A stretch of DNA of 64,000 nt. It comes from Schizonepeta tenuifolia (Eukaryota; Streptophyta; Magnoliopsida; Lamiales; Lamiaceae). Positions 32,793 through 44,756 of this stretch are shown here, piece after piece. The notes below the pieces were generated by a model. That model made no database searches and had not been told where the DNA came from. It saw nothing but the letters and a program-made list of their open reading frames with translations. The position numbers and the translations under genes were made by a program. The stretch spans positions 98,675,733 through 98,739,732 of the forward strand of contig CM055959.1 of NCBI GenBank assembly GCA_029490685.1, in the 5' to 3' direction. Each line of letters starts with the position of its first letter. Position 1 is the stretch's first letter.

Positions 32793-34052
32793 ACTATTAA
32801 AAATATAAATTAGATAGCTATATTATAGTTCCGGGTCTCTTTAACTCCAAATCTTTTGGCTGGCACCCAAATTCAAATCCAAATAACTTTGGCTTGTAAT
32901 TTTGAATTCAAACTACACCGATATGTTTCATAAACTCAATTTAAACTGCCAATTTTATGGTTCGATTTTTTAGATTGGTTCGGATTTTGCTCATTTTTTT
33001 TTTTTTTTTTTGGAATTCTATTCTTATGGAGTGTGTTGGCCACAAGCTTAAATCAGGCCATTAGCATTGGGCCAATTATACGAATAACTGGGCCCATAAT
33101 TTGAGAGGTGACGTCATGGATTAGCTACGCATTATCCAATTATTTTGGCTTATTCACATTTGACAAATGGCTTAATCCAAAATTGGATTGCGTTCTTGTA
33201 TTTCATATTGTTTCTCGTCCACATGCACCATCTCATATATCAATTCTACCCATAAATTCGAGAACATATAAAGTAAATACAAATATCTAAATCATGAGAA
33301 CTATCCACATAAATTTGTCCAACTTATGTTCTTAAATCTTCCAAGTGGTATTAAGGAAAACCCTTCAAGTGGTATTAAGAATACCAATTAATTGATGAAA
33401 GTTCAATTTTTCTTTTTTCCAAATATACACTAAATTGAAATTGAATAAGCTTAAAATCAAACAGAATTAATAAAAAATGAATCAGTTATGATTTTCAATT
33501 TCGATTCGGTTTCGCTCACTTATCGAAGATGGTCTCTTATAGGAACAAATCTATAAATCAGGCAAAGTAGTGAAGCCAAGCCCGCGACGGATCGTCCTTT
33601 TAATATATTTAGATAATATTTCACATTTTTTATTTCATTCATCTATTTTTAAGACGGAATACATAGAAATACATAAACTTTGCTCCATCTTTCATTCTGA
33701 GTATGACTTTTAAATTTATTTTCATAAAACTTCAACATTCAATTTTGTATAATTTTCCCTAATTTTAAACTACGCCTAAATTGAATCTTACTAATTGGTG
33801 CTTATGTGACAACCAGACATATGCCGACCTTTTATTTCAGCAAATTAAACGAGATAGTTTTTAGAAGTTTTGTGCAACGTCGTTTTGTACTTGAATTACA
33901 TTCTTATAAATTTTTCTCTCATCTGAATTTGCGAAACCTATGACAATTTCATGACGAAATAAAACAAAATTCTTCACATTTATATTTTGTCATCTTTCTC
34001 ATTATAGAGTATGGTCCAATAATATAGGAGATTTGGTAGAAACTTTGCATAC
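32793..34052. other. AT-rich spacer
   Basis: No gene is recognised. It contains a long T run (about 32994-33012) and a direct repeat of CTTCAAGTGGTATTAAG (33337-33380). The ORFs here are short and featureless. Confidence 0.45.
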
Positions 34053-34055
34053 TAA

Positions 34056-34309
34056 GACTATCCATAGTGGTAGTATTTCTATGAGGTGTCTCTATAGGGT
34101 GTGATGGAGATATAGACAGTCAGCTGTAGTGAAACTGTCTCTATGGAGTGTCTCCATCTAATTAGTTTATTAATTTTGGATATTAATTTTGTCAATATAT
34201 CACTGTCTTGAGACTGTCTCGTTGGAACGAGACAGTAGATGCTGCACTGGATTGTCTCTATGGATTGAGTGTCTGGAGACACCCATGGAGACAGCCACTG
34301 CAGACAGTC
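34056..34309. mobile_element. Tourist-like MITE with TAA duplication
   Basis: TAA at 34053-34055 and 34310-34312 flanks a 254-bp block with ends GACTATCCATAGTGG and CCACTGCAGACAGTC. The interior repeats variants of GTCTCTATGG and AGACAGT in both orientations. A TAA target and non-coding content fit a Harbinger-derived MITE. Confidence 0.72.
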
Positions 34310-34403
34310 TAAGTAAATATAGAACAAAATCAAAAGTTAGTGATTCTATGAGAAAATTTTAAAAATCATGTACAAAATAAAAAATAAAATAAAGTTTATA
34401 TAT

Positions 34404-34737
34404 ACCCTCCGTCCCACTCCAATTGTCCTACTTTTTATTTCAGATATCCCATTCCAGTTAAACTACTTCCTTTTCTGGAAATAATTAGTTTGGTTAATTA
34501 CACTCACTTTACACCTTTCAACCTACTTTTCTCTTTATTTTTTGTGTCATTCACTATTTTTTTTCTCTTCATTTTATGTATCATTCACTATTCTTCTCTC
34601 TCTACTCACTTTATTTCACTATTCACTCTCTCTCTACCTACTTTATTTCATTTTAATCACTCCACTAAATACATTTTCTACCTTTAGTTATTTTCTCCTT
34701 AATTTTCGTGCTCATAAAAAGTAAGACAAAGTATTTC
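34404..34737. mobile_element. Diverged Stowaway-like MITE
   Basis: The left end CCTCCGTCCCACTCCAATTG is typical. The right end is weathered (GTAAGACAAAGTATTT). The core is CT-rich and non-coding. Confidence 0.5.
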
Positions 34738-35107
34738 TATACACATTTTCCTTTTTAAAATCCTAGTAGAATTTATCTTAGTCACCAGTCACCACAAGGC
34801 ACAGTCCCAGCCACCTACCACAAATAAATCCTCAGCTACAACGAGAAGGGTGCACGTTTTGACACGAGGTGCCTGAAACACGTGAGCAACTCATAACCCT
34901 ATCACCACTCTCCACGTGTCCACCTTCCCCACGAATCATTTCAATCGGACGGCTCTGAAATCGTCAAGTATGATTCCTGGTTATAGTACAATCAAGAACT
35001 CGCCAGCTGCGAAATTACCTTAAAGATCGATACTTTTTCCATTTTCGAGAAAACCATTTTGAGACCTGACTGAAAAACCCACCACAGAGAGAGTGAGAGA
35101 GAAAGAG
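34738..35107 (+). promoter_or_regulatory. Promoter region of the cytochrome b561 gene, with G-boxes
   Basis: This is a GC-richer island than its surroundings. Two CACGTG G-boxes lie at 34879-34884 and 34913-34918, the second in a CCACGTGTCC context like an ABRE. A GA-rich leader sits just before ATG at 35108. G-boxes are bound by bZIP and bHLH factors in light and ABA responses. No clear TATA box is seen. Confidence 0.5.
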
Positions 35108-37525
35108 ATGGCGATGAGCGTGAAGGCTTTACCCATATCTTTTGCTGTGCATTTTCTGGCGGTAGTGGCCTCGATTTTGGTTTTAATTTGGTGCATCAGC
35201 TTCAGGGGAGGTTTGGCATGGAGTTCTTCCGACAAGAGTCTGATTTTCAATGTAGAGACCCTTCATTTCATCCCTTCTTTCCTCTGTTTTTCTCGTTTCT
35301 TGCACTTTATTTTCTTTTTCTGTTTGTGGTTGACTTATCTATTAGCTGTTTGTATACACACAGTCACACACTATAATCCTATTGTGCTGATATCAATTTG
35401 ATTGTCCTTTCTCTGATTGCTGTTTCTTCAGTTCTAATGCTTGAATTGTTACTGATATATTGGGGGAGTTTGAACTATTATTGGATTGTTGCTGAATATC
35501 AATTAATTGTTGTGTTTCTTGGTATTAGTATATACATACTCTGTTATACTGGAATTAGTGTAAAAAATCAGACTGTATTTGATTATTGTTGTTTACATTT
35601 TGTATTGGGGTTTGTTGGTATGTTTAATGATTGCTATGATAATTCTTTATTTTTTGGAGGCAGTAGGAATTTTGTTACCTTAGGTAGCGTTTGGTTTGTA
35701 GGATAGGATAGACAGGATTGATAGAATCGTTAGGATTATGAGTGATTAATAGTCCATCCAAATTTGGAATGATAAATTGTCACTCAATTAATGGATAGTG
35801 CTCAGGCCATGTTTTCCATCATGGACCATATCATTCGAACCAAACATGTGGCTAGGTTCGATTATTTTATCAATCAAGCCTTATCAAGCAATCCAAACGG
35901 CCCCTTAATGTTTCGTTGTTCTCGGTCACAGATTAATTTATTCACCTTGATGCATTTCGACTATCTAATCAACTAAGCAAACAGCAAGAAAAAGAAAAAA
36001 TGATTCTATCATATCATGGTTTGGAAGGCACAGATTCGGATTGGTTGTTGATGGTGAGGAAGAATACGTGCTTAGACTTTTAAACGTCGATTCAATAAGT
36101 TTAGGTGTCGATAGTTTTTCTGGCTGATGCATCTTATAGGAAACTTGAAATGTGATATATATTGCTTGTAAGTTTAGAGGGGCTGTGTAATCTTGTTTGA
36201 AGCGATTAACTCTCTTGGCGAAGGAATATGCTAACTTTCTTGCAAAAGGGAGAAGTGGTTGATTTCTCAATTATTCGATGCAATTGTAATGGAGATTAGT
36301 TTCATTCCTACCGCTGTTAGCCTAAGTTTCTAAATCAAGATGATGACAACTTGTTTGAGGAAAACAATCTGCTTGATGTCGTCATCCTTTTAGTACTGCA
36401 AGTCTGAAAATATAGTTTAGGAGACGTGAATAAGCATAACGGGTGGGGTATGGCACGATAATGCAGTGACAATGCTTCTTTCACTTGTTATTGACATTTT
36501 GATCCTAGGTGTAGAGGCTCTTTATTGATTTTTTCGAGTGCAATAAGTTGTTTATCAAGCCAACTCGGCAACCAAGCTAGAACTTCAGAGTTTCTGTTAA
36601 TATATCGAAATCTACTGGTTTTTACTGAACTTGACCGAACGAGGAATAATCTCTTTAGTGAAACTAAGAAACTTTTTGATCTGTTAATCTGATATTCTGT
36701 TTTGGCTCCAGCTCCATCCAGTTCTGATGCTCATCGGGTTCGTGATAATTGGAGGCGAAGGTAAGCGGTTCTCGTTATATTGAAATGATCACTTGGTTGA
36801 CTGAAACTAGTCTTTTCACATTCTTATATATCTCTTTCTAACTGCAGCCATTGTAAGTTACAAGAGCCTCCCACTAAAGAAGCCGGAGAAGAAACTCATA
36901 CATCTCGTATTGCATGCCATTGCTCTCGTACTCGGCATAGTTGGGATTTACACAGCATTCAAGTTTCACAACGAGAGCAATATTGCCAATTTATATAGTT
37001 TGCACTCATGGCTCGGAATTGGTGTCATTGTTTTATACGGTATTCAGGTAGTAATTTGAATCCATGTACCCTCTTTATGGCTTAATAATGCTTTGATTTC
37101 AATTTGCATTACTTTGCAAGTAGAAGATACAAAATCTGTTTCTTTTTGTCTTTGCTAACCTCCCACTCTCTCTCTCTCTCGCCCCCAAGAAGTTCATGTT
37201 GTGATGTTATTTCCGTTACGTGCAGTGGATTTATGGATTTGTCGTCTTCTTCTTTCCCGGAGGATCGCCATCTATTAGAAGCGAGTCACTTCCTTGGCAC
37301 GTGCTCTTTGGCACCTTTGTGTACATTTTAGCTGTTGTGACTGCGACTTTGGGGTACCTTGAGAAGCTGACGTTCCTTGAGAATTCCGGGCTTGACAAAT
37401 ACGGGTCGGAGGCGTTCCTCGTGAATTTCACGGCCATCGTCACGGTCTTATATGGTACCTTCGTCATCCTAACAACCCTCTCTCAGGCCCCTCCAGAAGA
37501 TGAGTACAGTTACTCTGCTATTTGA
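35108..37525 (+). CDS. CYB561: Cytochrome b561 (transmembrane ascorbate-dependent ferrireductase), 230 aa
   Basis: Four exons join in phase: 35108-35251, 36712-36760, 36848-37047 and 37226-37525. ATG at 35108 is the first in a GA-rich leader; the second ATG is two codons later. The protein has about six membrane segments and the four family His positions that carry two b hemes: LHPVLML, the VLHAIAL region, LHSWLG and PWHVLFG. The RGGL segment after the first helix and WIYGFVVFFFPGG are also typical. Family members move electrons from cytosolic ascorbate across the tonoplast or plasma membrane to monodehydroascorbate or ferric chelates. The length equals the usual plant CYBASC size and no defects are visible. 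Intron 1 (1.46 kb) carries a MITE at 35683-35904. Which paralogue (tonoplast or other) cannot be told. Confidence 0.93.
35683..35904. mobile_element. Tourist-like MITE in cytochrome b561 intron 1
   Basis: TTA at 35680-35682 and 35905-35907 flanks 222 bp with inverted ends GGTAGCGTTTGGTTTG and AATCCAAACGGCCCC. This fits a Harbinger-derived Tourist element sitting cleanly inside the intron. Confidence 0.8.
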
Positions 37526-37760
37526 TGTGGTTGCTTTGTAATATTTCTCCTATTGGTATCAACATGAGAATGTGTATGTGTTTAATTGTTACACACTTAA
37601 TTTGACTTGTGATACTTAATAGTAGACTGTGTAATATAAATGCTTTTTGTTTTTCTATGTTTTAGGAATTTCAAGTTCTCCAAAACTTTATTATGTTGAA
37701 AAAAATGAAGGTTGTCGACTGGTCATCATTATTCATTCGAATCAAAGCTTTTAACCATTA

Positions 37761-38148
37761 GGGTGTGTTTACTTGGAGACAAAAGGGGTATAATATTATT
37801 TTACTCCCTTATATCTTGTTTGGTTGCGATTTAAGAAAAACTCGGGCAGGAGGTATAAATTTTCGGGCAGCCCCTTTTATCTTGCCCGGAATATAAATTT
37901 ATACCTCAATTTTGGAGGTATAATATTATATGTGTTTAAGATATTTTCTCCTTTATCCATCAATTTCATCCCAAGTGAACAAGATATAAATATTATAATC
38001 TCCCCTTGAAAGTATAAATAAATATTTTATCCGTTCAACCAAACAAGATATAAAACTTGTGGTCTCCATAATGAATTATAAATTTAAACCTCATAATATT
38101 ATTCTTCCATTTAAATGTATAAATTTATACCCTCAAGTGAACACATCC
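37761..38148. mobile_element. Tourist-like MITE downstream of cytochrome b561
   Basis: TTA at 37758-37760 and 38149-38151 flanks 388 bp with ends GGGTGTGTTTACTTGGAG and CAAGTGAACACATCC. The interior repeats ATAAATTTATACC motifs in both orientations. Confidence 0.8.
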
Positions 38149-38151
38149 TTA

Positions 38152-38386
38152 TATTATAAGGGCTTGTTTGATTGGAGTGAGTAGGGTCTATAATATATAT
38201 GACATCTTCATATTTTGTTTTAGTACAAAATTCAACTAATTATCTATATTTATATAAAAAGTATCTTGTTGGAAAAGATTTATTTGCCTATAATACCCAT
38301 GTTAATATAGATAATCTAAAGGGATTAGTGTAATAATATATTTATTATTTATCAAGTATAAATTGTTCATTGACATTAACATACAT

Positions 38387-38388
<2 letters not shown>
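38152..38388. other. AT-rich spacer
   Basis: No gene recognised. It begins with GGGCTTGTTTGATTGGAGTG, which looks like another MITE terminus without an identified partner. Confidence 0.4.

Positions 38389-38434
<46 letters not shown>
38389..38434. repeat. (AT)n microsatellite, left of fold-back element
   Basis: About 22 AT units directly abut the element at 38435. Confidence 0.95.
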
Positions 38435-38439
<5 letters not shown>

Positions 38440-38940
38440 GTCATATGAAAATAGATCATATTCTAAGAAATGAGAATAAATCTCTATCATAGATCTATGG
38501 GTGATGGATAATCAGATTTGATGGGGTCAAACCTGGGTCGATCCGATCAACTCGGGTCAAACCGGATCAAGCCGTTTGCTTTTTTTTCCTGGCCGATTTT
38601 TTCATAAACAACGGTGCATCTAGTTACACATTGTGGTGCATGTCCGATATTTTTTTTTAACTTGGTGCATCTAGTTACACTGTGTGGTGCATCTCAATAC
38701 ACTTAGCGGTGCATTTTATTAAAAAGGGTGGTGTATATAAATACATGGTGTGGTGGTCAACGGGTTGATCGGGTTTGACCCGAGTTGACCGGGTTGATCC
38801 AGGCTTGACCCGCTTTGATCCGATCAAATCTGATCATCCATCACCCATAGATCTATAATGTAGATTTATTCTCAATATTTCTTAGGATAAGATCTATCTC
38901 ATATGATCTCTCTCAAGATCTATCTCATATGATCTCTCTC
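38435..38940. mobile_element. Microsatellite-bounded fold-back element (Micron-like)
   Basis: A 506-bp block lies exactly between two (AT)n tracts. The arms pair: GAGAATAAATCT and AGATCTATGGGTGATGG on the left are inverted on the right (CCATCACCCATAGATCT, AGATTTATTCTC). The right outer arm is itself duplicated (ATCTATCTCATATGATCTC twice). The core has inverted GGTCAACCCGG-type stretches around direct repeats of GGTGCATCTAGTTACAC. No ORF. The layout recalls the rice 'Micron' elements flanked by (TA)n. Confidence 0.7.
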
Positions 38941-39185
38941 ATATATATATATATATATATACTCCATTTTCTCGTAAGAAAATGAGAAACGATCTAGACC
39001 ACTGGTCTTTCTAGATTTACGATTGAGATTGATCGATGCATAATAATTGAACACAGAATGCATTATCATAACAATACATTGTAGTAATCTAAAAATGCAT
39101 TATTATGAGGTTGCATTATAATAATATACAGAATGCATTATTTTAATGTATAAAATGCATTATTTTTATTTTTATGGAAAATGTA
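38941..39185. mobile_element. (AT)n tract followed by TGCATTA-array element
   Basis: An AT tract (38941-38960) is followed by TTTTCTCGTAAGAAAATGAG and then five or more spaced ATGCATTA/TGCATTAT motifs up to 39168. It resembles the 60720-60972 and 49255-49490 blocks. The right end is not bounded. Confidence 0.5.
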
Positions 39186-39289
39186 TTTTGTACGTGAATC
39201 AACCTTATATACACCATCGTAGAATTTTGAAAAAATTATTGGTTTTAATTGATATAGTTATTACCACATTTAGAGTTGACCTTTAACAT

Positions 39290-39610
39290 TAGTATTCCAT
39301 CGTATTATATATAAAGTCCCATTTCACACATTTCACATGTATTTTTTTTAAAAAGTCCTATTTCACTTTATGGACTCATACACCCTCAAGAATCTCTCTT
39401 ATTTACACTCATTTGCCATTAATGGGTCCACCTTCCAACAACTTTATCACTACCTTTTGTCAATACTACTACCTTTTTGTCAATACTACTACCTTTTTGT
39501 CAATACAACTACCTTTTTGTCAATACCACTACTCCTATTTTCTAACTTTTACTCCACTCAAAAATATTTTACCAGTTTTCTTAATACCCGTACCCATTTA
39601 ATAAAGTTAT
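39290..39610. repeat. MITE fragment with 20-bp tandem repeat
   Basis: Shares TTTCACTTTATGGACT and TCCAACAACTTTATCAC with the Stowaway element at 48293-48772. Within it a 20-bp unit (CAATACTACTACCTTTTTGT) is repeated about 3.5 times at 39451-39530. The terminal repeats are lost. Confidence 0.65.
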
Positions 39611-40058
39611 TACCACATTTTTAATTGATAAAGTTACTACTTAATTTACTACTATTACTAATTTATTAGCTCTGTCTATTTTTAGTCTTTAACCTTAGTA
39701 TTATTCTCATATTTAATTTTTGCCAAATACTTTTTTTTATCGTGAGAATCCGCAACCCCTACCTTCGATGCGTACAGGATAAAATCTTTATTCTTTGTGT
39801 ACTAGACTGCAAATCACACATAATACCAATAATGAATTACACAACAGATGGATTACAAACTAAAGTTTGAAAACTGTATTAAGAATATACATCACTCCCG
39901 TCACAATTGCATGTATTATAAGTTTATTATATTAAAAGTTTCTCACATCATTAGTATGATTAATTAGGATATTGGATAAAAACTGGAGTCTTATACCTCG
40001 TTATGGATTCTATAAGTAATCAATAAAATATGCTTTCAAATAATACTAATAATAATAA
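39611..40058. other. AT-rich spacer
   Basis: Nothing recognisable beyond scattered A/T runs. Confidence 0.4.
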
Positions 40059-40250
40059 GGGTAATGATGGTCGGCCACACGGTGGCCAGCCACACGCGTC
40101 AGAAAAGGAAAGTTGACTCTAAAATGGAAATAATCACATTTTCCCCCTAGGGTTTATGTTTCCTAATTGGGGTGTATTTCCATTTTCAAAACTTATATTA
40201 CTATTTTTAGCTTGTGTGGTCGGCCACAGTGTGGCCAAATATCACTACCC
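40059..40250. mobile_element. 192-bp MITE with GTCGGCCACA ends
   Basis: The left end (GGGTAATGATGGTCGGCCACACGG...) and right end (...GGCCAAATATCACTACCC) are inverted, each with a GGCCACA palindrome-like core. The flanks TAATAATAA and TAAATAAAA could be a diverged 9-bp duplication (MULE type). Confidence 0.6.
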
Positions 40251-40392
40251 TAAATAAAATATGATCCTTTCGTGGGCACATACATGACAGTTGTTGTCAA
40301 GAATGGAAAAGAGACCACACCTCAAAAAGAATTGAGATTCCCATAAGAATTGGATGAAGCTAACTTTACTAGTTACTCTCCTAAAAGAAATA

Positions 40393-40660
40393 CTCCCTCT
40401 TTCCCGCTCAATAAGTCTTATTTTGCCATTTTGAGTGTCTCATTCAATAAGTCTCAGTTCCTTGTTTGACAAAGATTAACACACTAAAATCCACTTTATG
40501 TCACACTCAAACATGAACAATGTTGTTTAATTTATTGTACAGTATTCCACTCAACACACTTTAACATTAACAATAAAATACTACATTAATCACACCCTAA
40601 CTCTCTTTTTTCTATCTACATGTACTCCCAAATAGAACTTGTTGAGTGGGACGGAGGGAG
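40393..40660. mobile_element. Stowaway MITE 70 bp upstream of the NLR relic
   Basis: TA at 40391-40392 and 40661-40662 flanks 268 bp with CTCCCTCTTTCCCGCTCAA and its inverse TTGAGTGGGACGGAGGGAG. This is the cleanest Stowaway termini pair in the window. Confidence 0.85.
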
Positions 40661-40729
40661 TACTTTATTAAATTCTTCTTCAATTATCTTTCTACTATCT
40701 AAGAGAGATTATAGGAGTAGTAAATTGAA

Positions 40730-41183
40730 TTGGATCATTCATTCATGGCAGCTTATGGAGCGTTGCTTTCTTTGATGAACCTCATACATGATATCCAAAA
40801 TCACCATTCCCCTCCAATTTCTCTCGACGAACAGCAAGTCGAATCTCTCACTGAAAAAGCTACCTTCTTGCTGGGATTTCTTGAATCCTATACTTCTTCC
40901 CTTGCAGATGTCGTCGACGAAGCAGATCCGTTGGAGCTTTGCATTGCAGATGCAGCTTATGCGGCTAAAGATGTTATCGAATCTTATATTGTTAGCATCA
41001 TAAAGCTCATTAGATCTCGTGGAGAAGAAACAAAGTCCTGAAGAAAATGATGATTCCGGTGAAGGGTGTAGAGAGGAACTCGTCTGCATCAACTTGTATG
41101 AAGATCTACATCAAGTTACAGAAGAAATGGATCTCATCAACAAAGTGGCGATGAAGAAATGCATGATATTTCTCTTTAGTTAG
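40730..41183 (+). pseudogene. N-terminal coiled-coil (Rx_N, R1-type) fragment of an NLR resistance gene
   Basis: An open frame from 40730 (MDHSFMAAYGALLSLMNLIH) to 41041 encodes about 103 aa. It matches the start of R1-like coiled-coil NLR proteins, including an AAYAAKDVIES segment in the four-helix domain. A frame change near 41036 leads into EELVCINLYEDLHQVTEEMD, which continues the same domain, and stops at 41183. No NB-ARC (P-loop) or LRR follows in the next kilobase. Intact NLRs of this type are intracellular immune receptors of about 850-1300 aa. This is a truncated relic, or possibly a small CC-only protein if the first frame is expressed. Confidence 0.75.
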
Positions 41184-41264
41184 GATGCATAATGTTTCCT
41201 TAAAAAATAAAACAACAAATTGCGTTAAGATGGAGAGTTCTGAATGTTTTTCGAGAAGTTGAGG

Positions 41265-41480
41265 CCTGTTTGGTATTTATATACTAGTATATCAGATATT
41301 AGATGTGGGTATCAGATTGATATTTGATATTCGTATTTGATATGTTGAAGATATTGATATCAAGTGGAAATGAAAGTAGAGATACGAGTCATATACTAGC
41401 AAAATTTGATATATGAAAATATTGAAAATTAGCGGACCAAGTATATCAATTTGATACTGATATACTAATATACCAAACAC
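41265..41480. mobile_element. MITE with CCTGTTTGGTA ends
   Basis: CCTGTTTGGTATTTATATAC and the inverse (CTAATATACCAAACA) close a block of about 215 bp rich in GATAT/ATATC. It can fold along most of its length. Overlapping minus-strand ORFs are an artefact of the repeats. Confidence 0.6.
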
Positions 41481-42378
41481 AAGATATGAATATGAGTCAT
41501 ATTGATACTCATAATTGGTAAACATATATAGACAAAGTTTACCTAGAGTAGTTTGTCCAATAACTCGGTCAAACCTCTCAAGAAGAAAATTTTGTATCCA
41601 TTAACTAACTTATTACAGGTCTGAGGTCATAAATAATGTCAATTATATTTCAATAGGAATTATATCTAAGGACGGAGCTAAAATTTTACGAACAAACCGG
41701 CGAAATTATAGTAATTATTTGAGTTGGTCTCATGTGGAGACGTCTCCACCGCGGAGATGGAGCACTAAAATCAGACTCATGCTCCCACTGGGTTGGAGCC
41801 CAGTGCAACTATATAGTAGATCCGCCCTTGGATAAAATCATCTACTGCCTTTTTATATGACATCTTCTATTCCTGTAATAAGAGTATGACATGTAACATG
41901 TTGTGTTCTTATTAATTCAATAAGAAATGTCACACAGAAATGCAATAAATGATCCGGTTTGCCCTAACTAACTCCCAAATTATATAAAATGATACTAGAA
42001 TATAACAAAACATGGCTAGAAGCAAAAGGTATTGCCAGAAGTTGAAGTAATACTACATTGAAGCAACACATTTTGCAATTCATTATCTAGAGTCAAAATA
42101 TTGTTGACAACCAAATCAACATCGAGCCACATATTAATGATTTAGCCCGATCGAACTTTTATCCTAAAATTGCAAATCGCCCAAAGTTATTGTCCTAAAA
42201 TAACTTTTAACTCACGATTCATTATACTATGATATAATGTTACCACAATAATATTTTAAATTCATAACTTAGAAGTATGAACATATGTATACATGTATAT
42301 ACATATTATGTAGAATAATATTACACAGATGTACAATTAATTAGCATCTTAGAATAGGAATAGCAAGAGGGAGAAACA
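41481..42378. other. Spacer
   Basis: No gene is recognised. It includes GGAGACGTCTCCACCGCGGAGATGG near 41737, a short GC-rich inverted repeat, and a tail of AT-rich DNA. Confidence 0.4.
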
Positions 42379-43480
42379 AGAATATACTATTTGATTGACA
42401 GATATGTGGTAAAAGATGCTTGGTGCAAGAATTTGGGAAAGGTTGAGATATTAGAAAGAAACATCTCTGACCATTGTTCATTGTTACAGTGTATTGGAGA
42501 AGACATGAGAAATAAGAGCTCACCTATTGGATTTCTCAATGTTATGGCAGATCATGTAGAGTATAATACAATTATAGCTAACATTTGGCAACAACATCAG
42601 CATGAGAATAAGCTTTTAAATGTTTGGTACAAGCTTCAGAAATTGAAAGCCCCATTTAAGTAGCTAAATAACTGTCATTTTAAGAACATTCATGAGAGAC
42701 TGATTGTTCTTAGGAATAACTTGAGTGTGACTCAGACAACTCTGGTGCAAGACAAGCTGAATAACAGTCTTAGTGAGGAAGAGAGAAGAGTATTGGGAGA
42801 AATTGAGATGTGGAGTAAAGTAGATGAAAGTATACGGCAACAAAAATCCAGAGTCGACTGGATTAGACTTGAAGATTCTAATACCAAATACTTCCATGCC
42901 TATGCTAAAGCCAGATAGAGTTGTAAAGCCATTACTCTCCTAATTTCAACAAATGGGACTAGGTGCACAACTCAAAGTCAAATAAAAAAGGAAGTGGTGC
43001 AATTTTACAAAGGCTTAATAGGAAGTGCAGCTACTAATCAAGAGAGATCTCAAGCAATATCTAGCATGAGCTCATAAAGCTCCTGGTCTAGATGGATCCA
43101 ATGCTCATTTCTTCAAAATGGCTTGGCCTATTATTGGAGGTGAAGTGATAGAAGTAGTCAAACAATTTTTTGTGATAGGTTTTCTTCCTAAAACTATTAA
43201 CACTACATTGATCTCATTATTGCCTAAATCCAGTAATGCATGTGTGATCAAGAATTTTAGACCTATTGCATGTTGTAGTGTATTGTATAAAATCATATCT
43301 AAAGTTCTTTCTAATAGAATGCAAATGGTGTTGGATGAGATCATTAGTGAAAACTTGTGAAGGGGAGTCATTTATGATAATATTCTATTGAGCCATGAGG
43401 TTATAAAGGGTTATAATAGAAAACATATTCTCCTAGTGTATGGTGTAGGCATTCAGAAAGCTTATGATACTGTGGAATAA
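42379..43480 (+). pseudogene. LINE (L1-type) retrotransposon remnant
   Basis: A series of frames on the plus strand carries the end of the endonuclease (ISDHCSLL), the linker typical of plant LINEs (SRVDWIRLEDSNTKYFHAYAK), and the start of the reverse transcriptase (FRPIACCSVLYKIISKVLSNRM, then a degraded QKAYDTVE box). It is broken by stops at about 42661, 42918 and 43358 and by frame changes, and it ends before the FADD catalytic motif. No poly-A tail was found. Confidence 0.85.
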
Positions 43481-43761
43481 CCTTTTTTTGAAGTACTTGA
43501 TGTTAGAACTTGGATTTCCATATCAGTTTGTCAAGTGGATATAACGTATTAAATTTTGTGTTTGAATGTCTAATTTCGTTTCATGTGAACAATTGTCGAT
43601 TCTAATATTTTTCTTATGATGAATAATATTTTTCAACATAAATTATATCAATTTTTAATTTATTTAATGGCATGGTCATAAACCCAATTTTTAATTCATG
43701 TAACCTTTTGTGTGTACGATTTATATTTTAGCCACCTATTAAAAAAATTGGATGACATGAG

Positions 43762-44425
43762 TAGCGATGAGCGCGGTTCGGTTAACCGCTCATTTGTCGT
43801 CTAAAAAAACCGACCATACGGTTTTAAATCGGTTCGGTTAACCGTTAAAATTCATATATAAAATCAAAAACCGCTATAACGGTTAAACTAAAAATCGATT
43901 CGGTTAACCAATTAATTCATATATAATTTTTTTCATTCATAGTATTAAAATTCCTTTTTCTAAAATATATATTTCACATAATTTAGAAAAACAAAAACAA
44001 TAAACTAGTAAAAAAGTAAAACCTTAACATGTCATTTTATTAAGCACGTATATATAATAATAGTGTAATAAAAGATTGGATAAAAAGGTACACTCATCGT
44101 CAATTTAAACTAAAATTGAAGATACTGTGCAATAAAGAATCAGAAGAAGAAACACATAGGAGAATAAAATAGTAAAAAAAGACAAATTTATTTTATTTAT
44201 ATAATACTAAATAATAAAATTATATTATTTTATATGTATAGGTTCGGTTTGATTCGATTAACTGCTGGTTTCTATACATAAAAATAAAAAACCGAACCAA
44301 TACCCTCGGTATTTTTAAATTAGAAAAATAAACCGTACCGTTGGTTCGGTTAACCGTATTTTCGGGACGGTTTCGATATAGTTCGTCGGTCGGTTCGGTT
44401 TATTTGATTTTTTTGCTCACCCCTA
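43762..44425. mobile_element. Non-autonomous hAT element
   Basis: GACATGAG (43754-43761) and GTCATGAG (44426-44433) are 8-bp target duplications differing at one base. The right end TGCTCACCCCTA is a canonical plant hAT terminus; the left is a weathered TAGCGATGAGCG. The interior is full of GGTTCGGTTAACCG palindromes in both orientations. No transposase remains. Confidence 0.82.
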
Positions 44426-44433
44426 GTCATGAG

Positions 44434-44756
44434 AACCTCTTCCAGGAATTTACTTAGAAAGCCCTCTGTTACAATTTTTAAAAAGGAGTTGTTTATAATA
44501 ATATTGAAGGGAGTAATTAATTTTTGAAGTATTTCGTTTAAATCATGAGTATAGAATAGACGATAACCTTTTTGCACGATATAATGTATAATTTAGAAAT
44601 TATGTTGAATGGTTTATTATCTATTGTGAAATGTGGATATTATAGTTTCTATTTTTTTTTTTTGGGGGGGGGGGGGTAATTATTTATTTATTTCTGTATA
44701 CCGTCATGTTTCATTATTATTCTTATATATAGTAAAATTTATTCGAATTTGCCATT
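44434..44756. other. Spacer with T-run/G-run
   Basis: A homopolymer pair (about 11 T then 12 G) at about 44651-44674 is followed by AT-rich DNA. No gene seen. Confidence 0.45.

Noticed and set aside
39451..39530. CRISPR-like repeat array
   Set aside because: The units are directly adjacent 20-bp tandem copies without unique spacers, in plant nuclear DNA.
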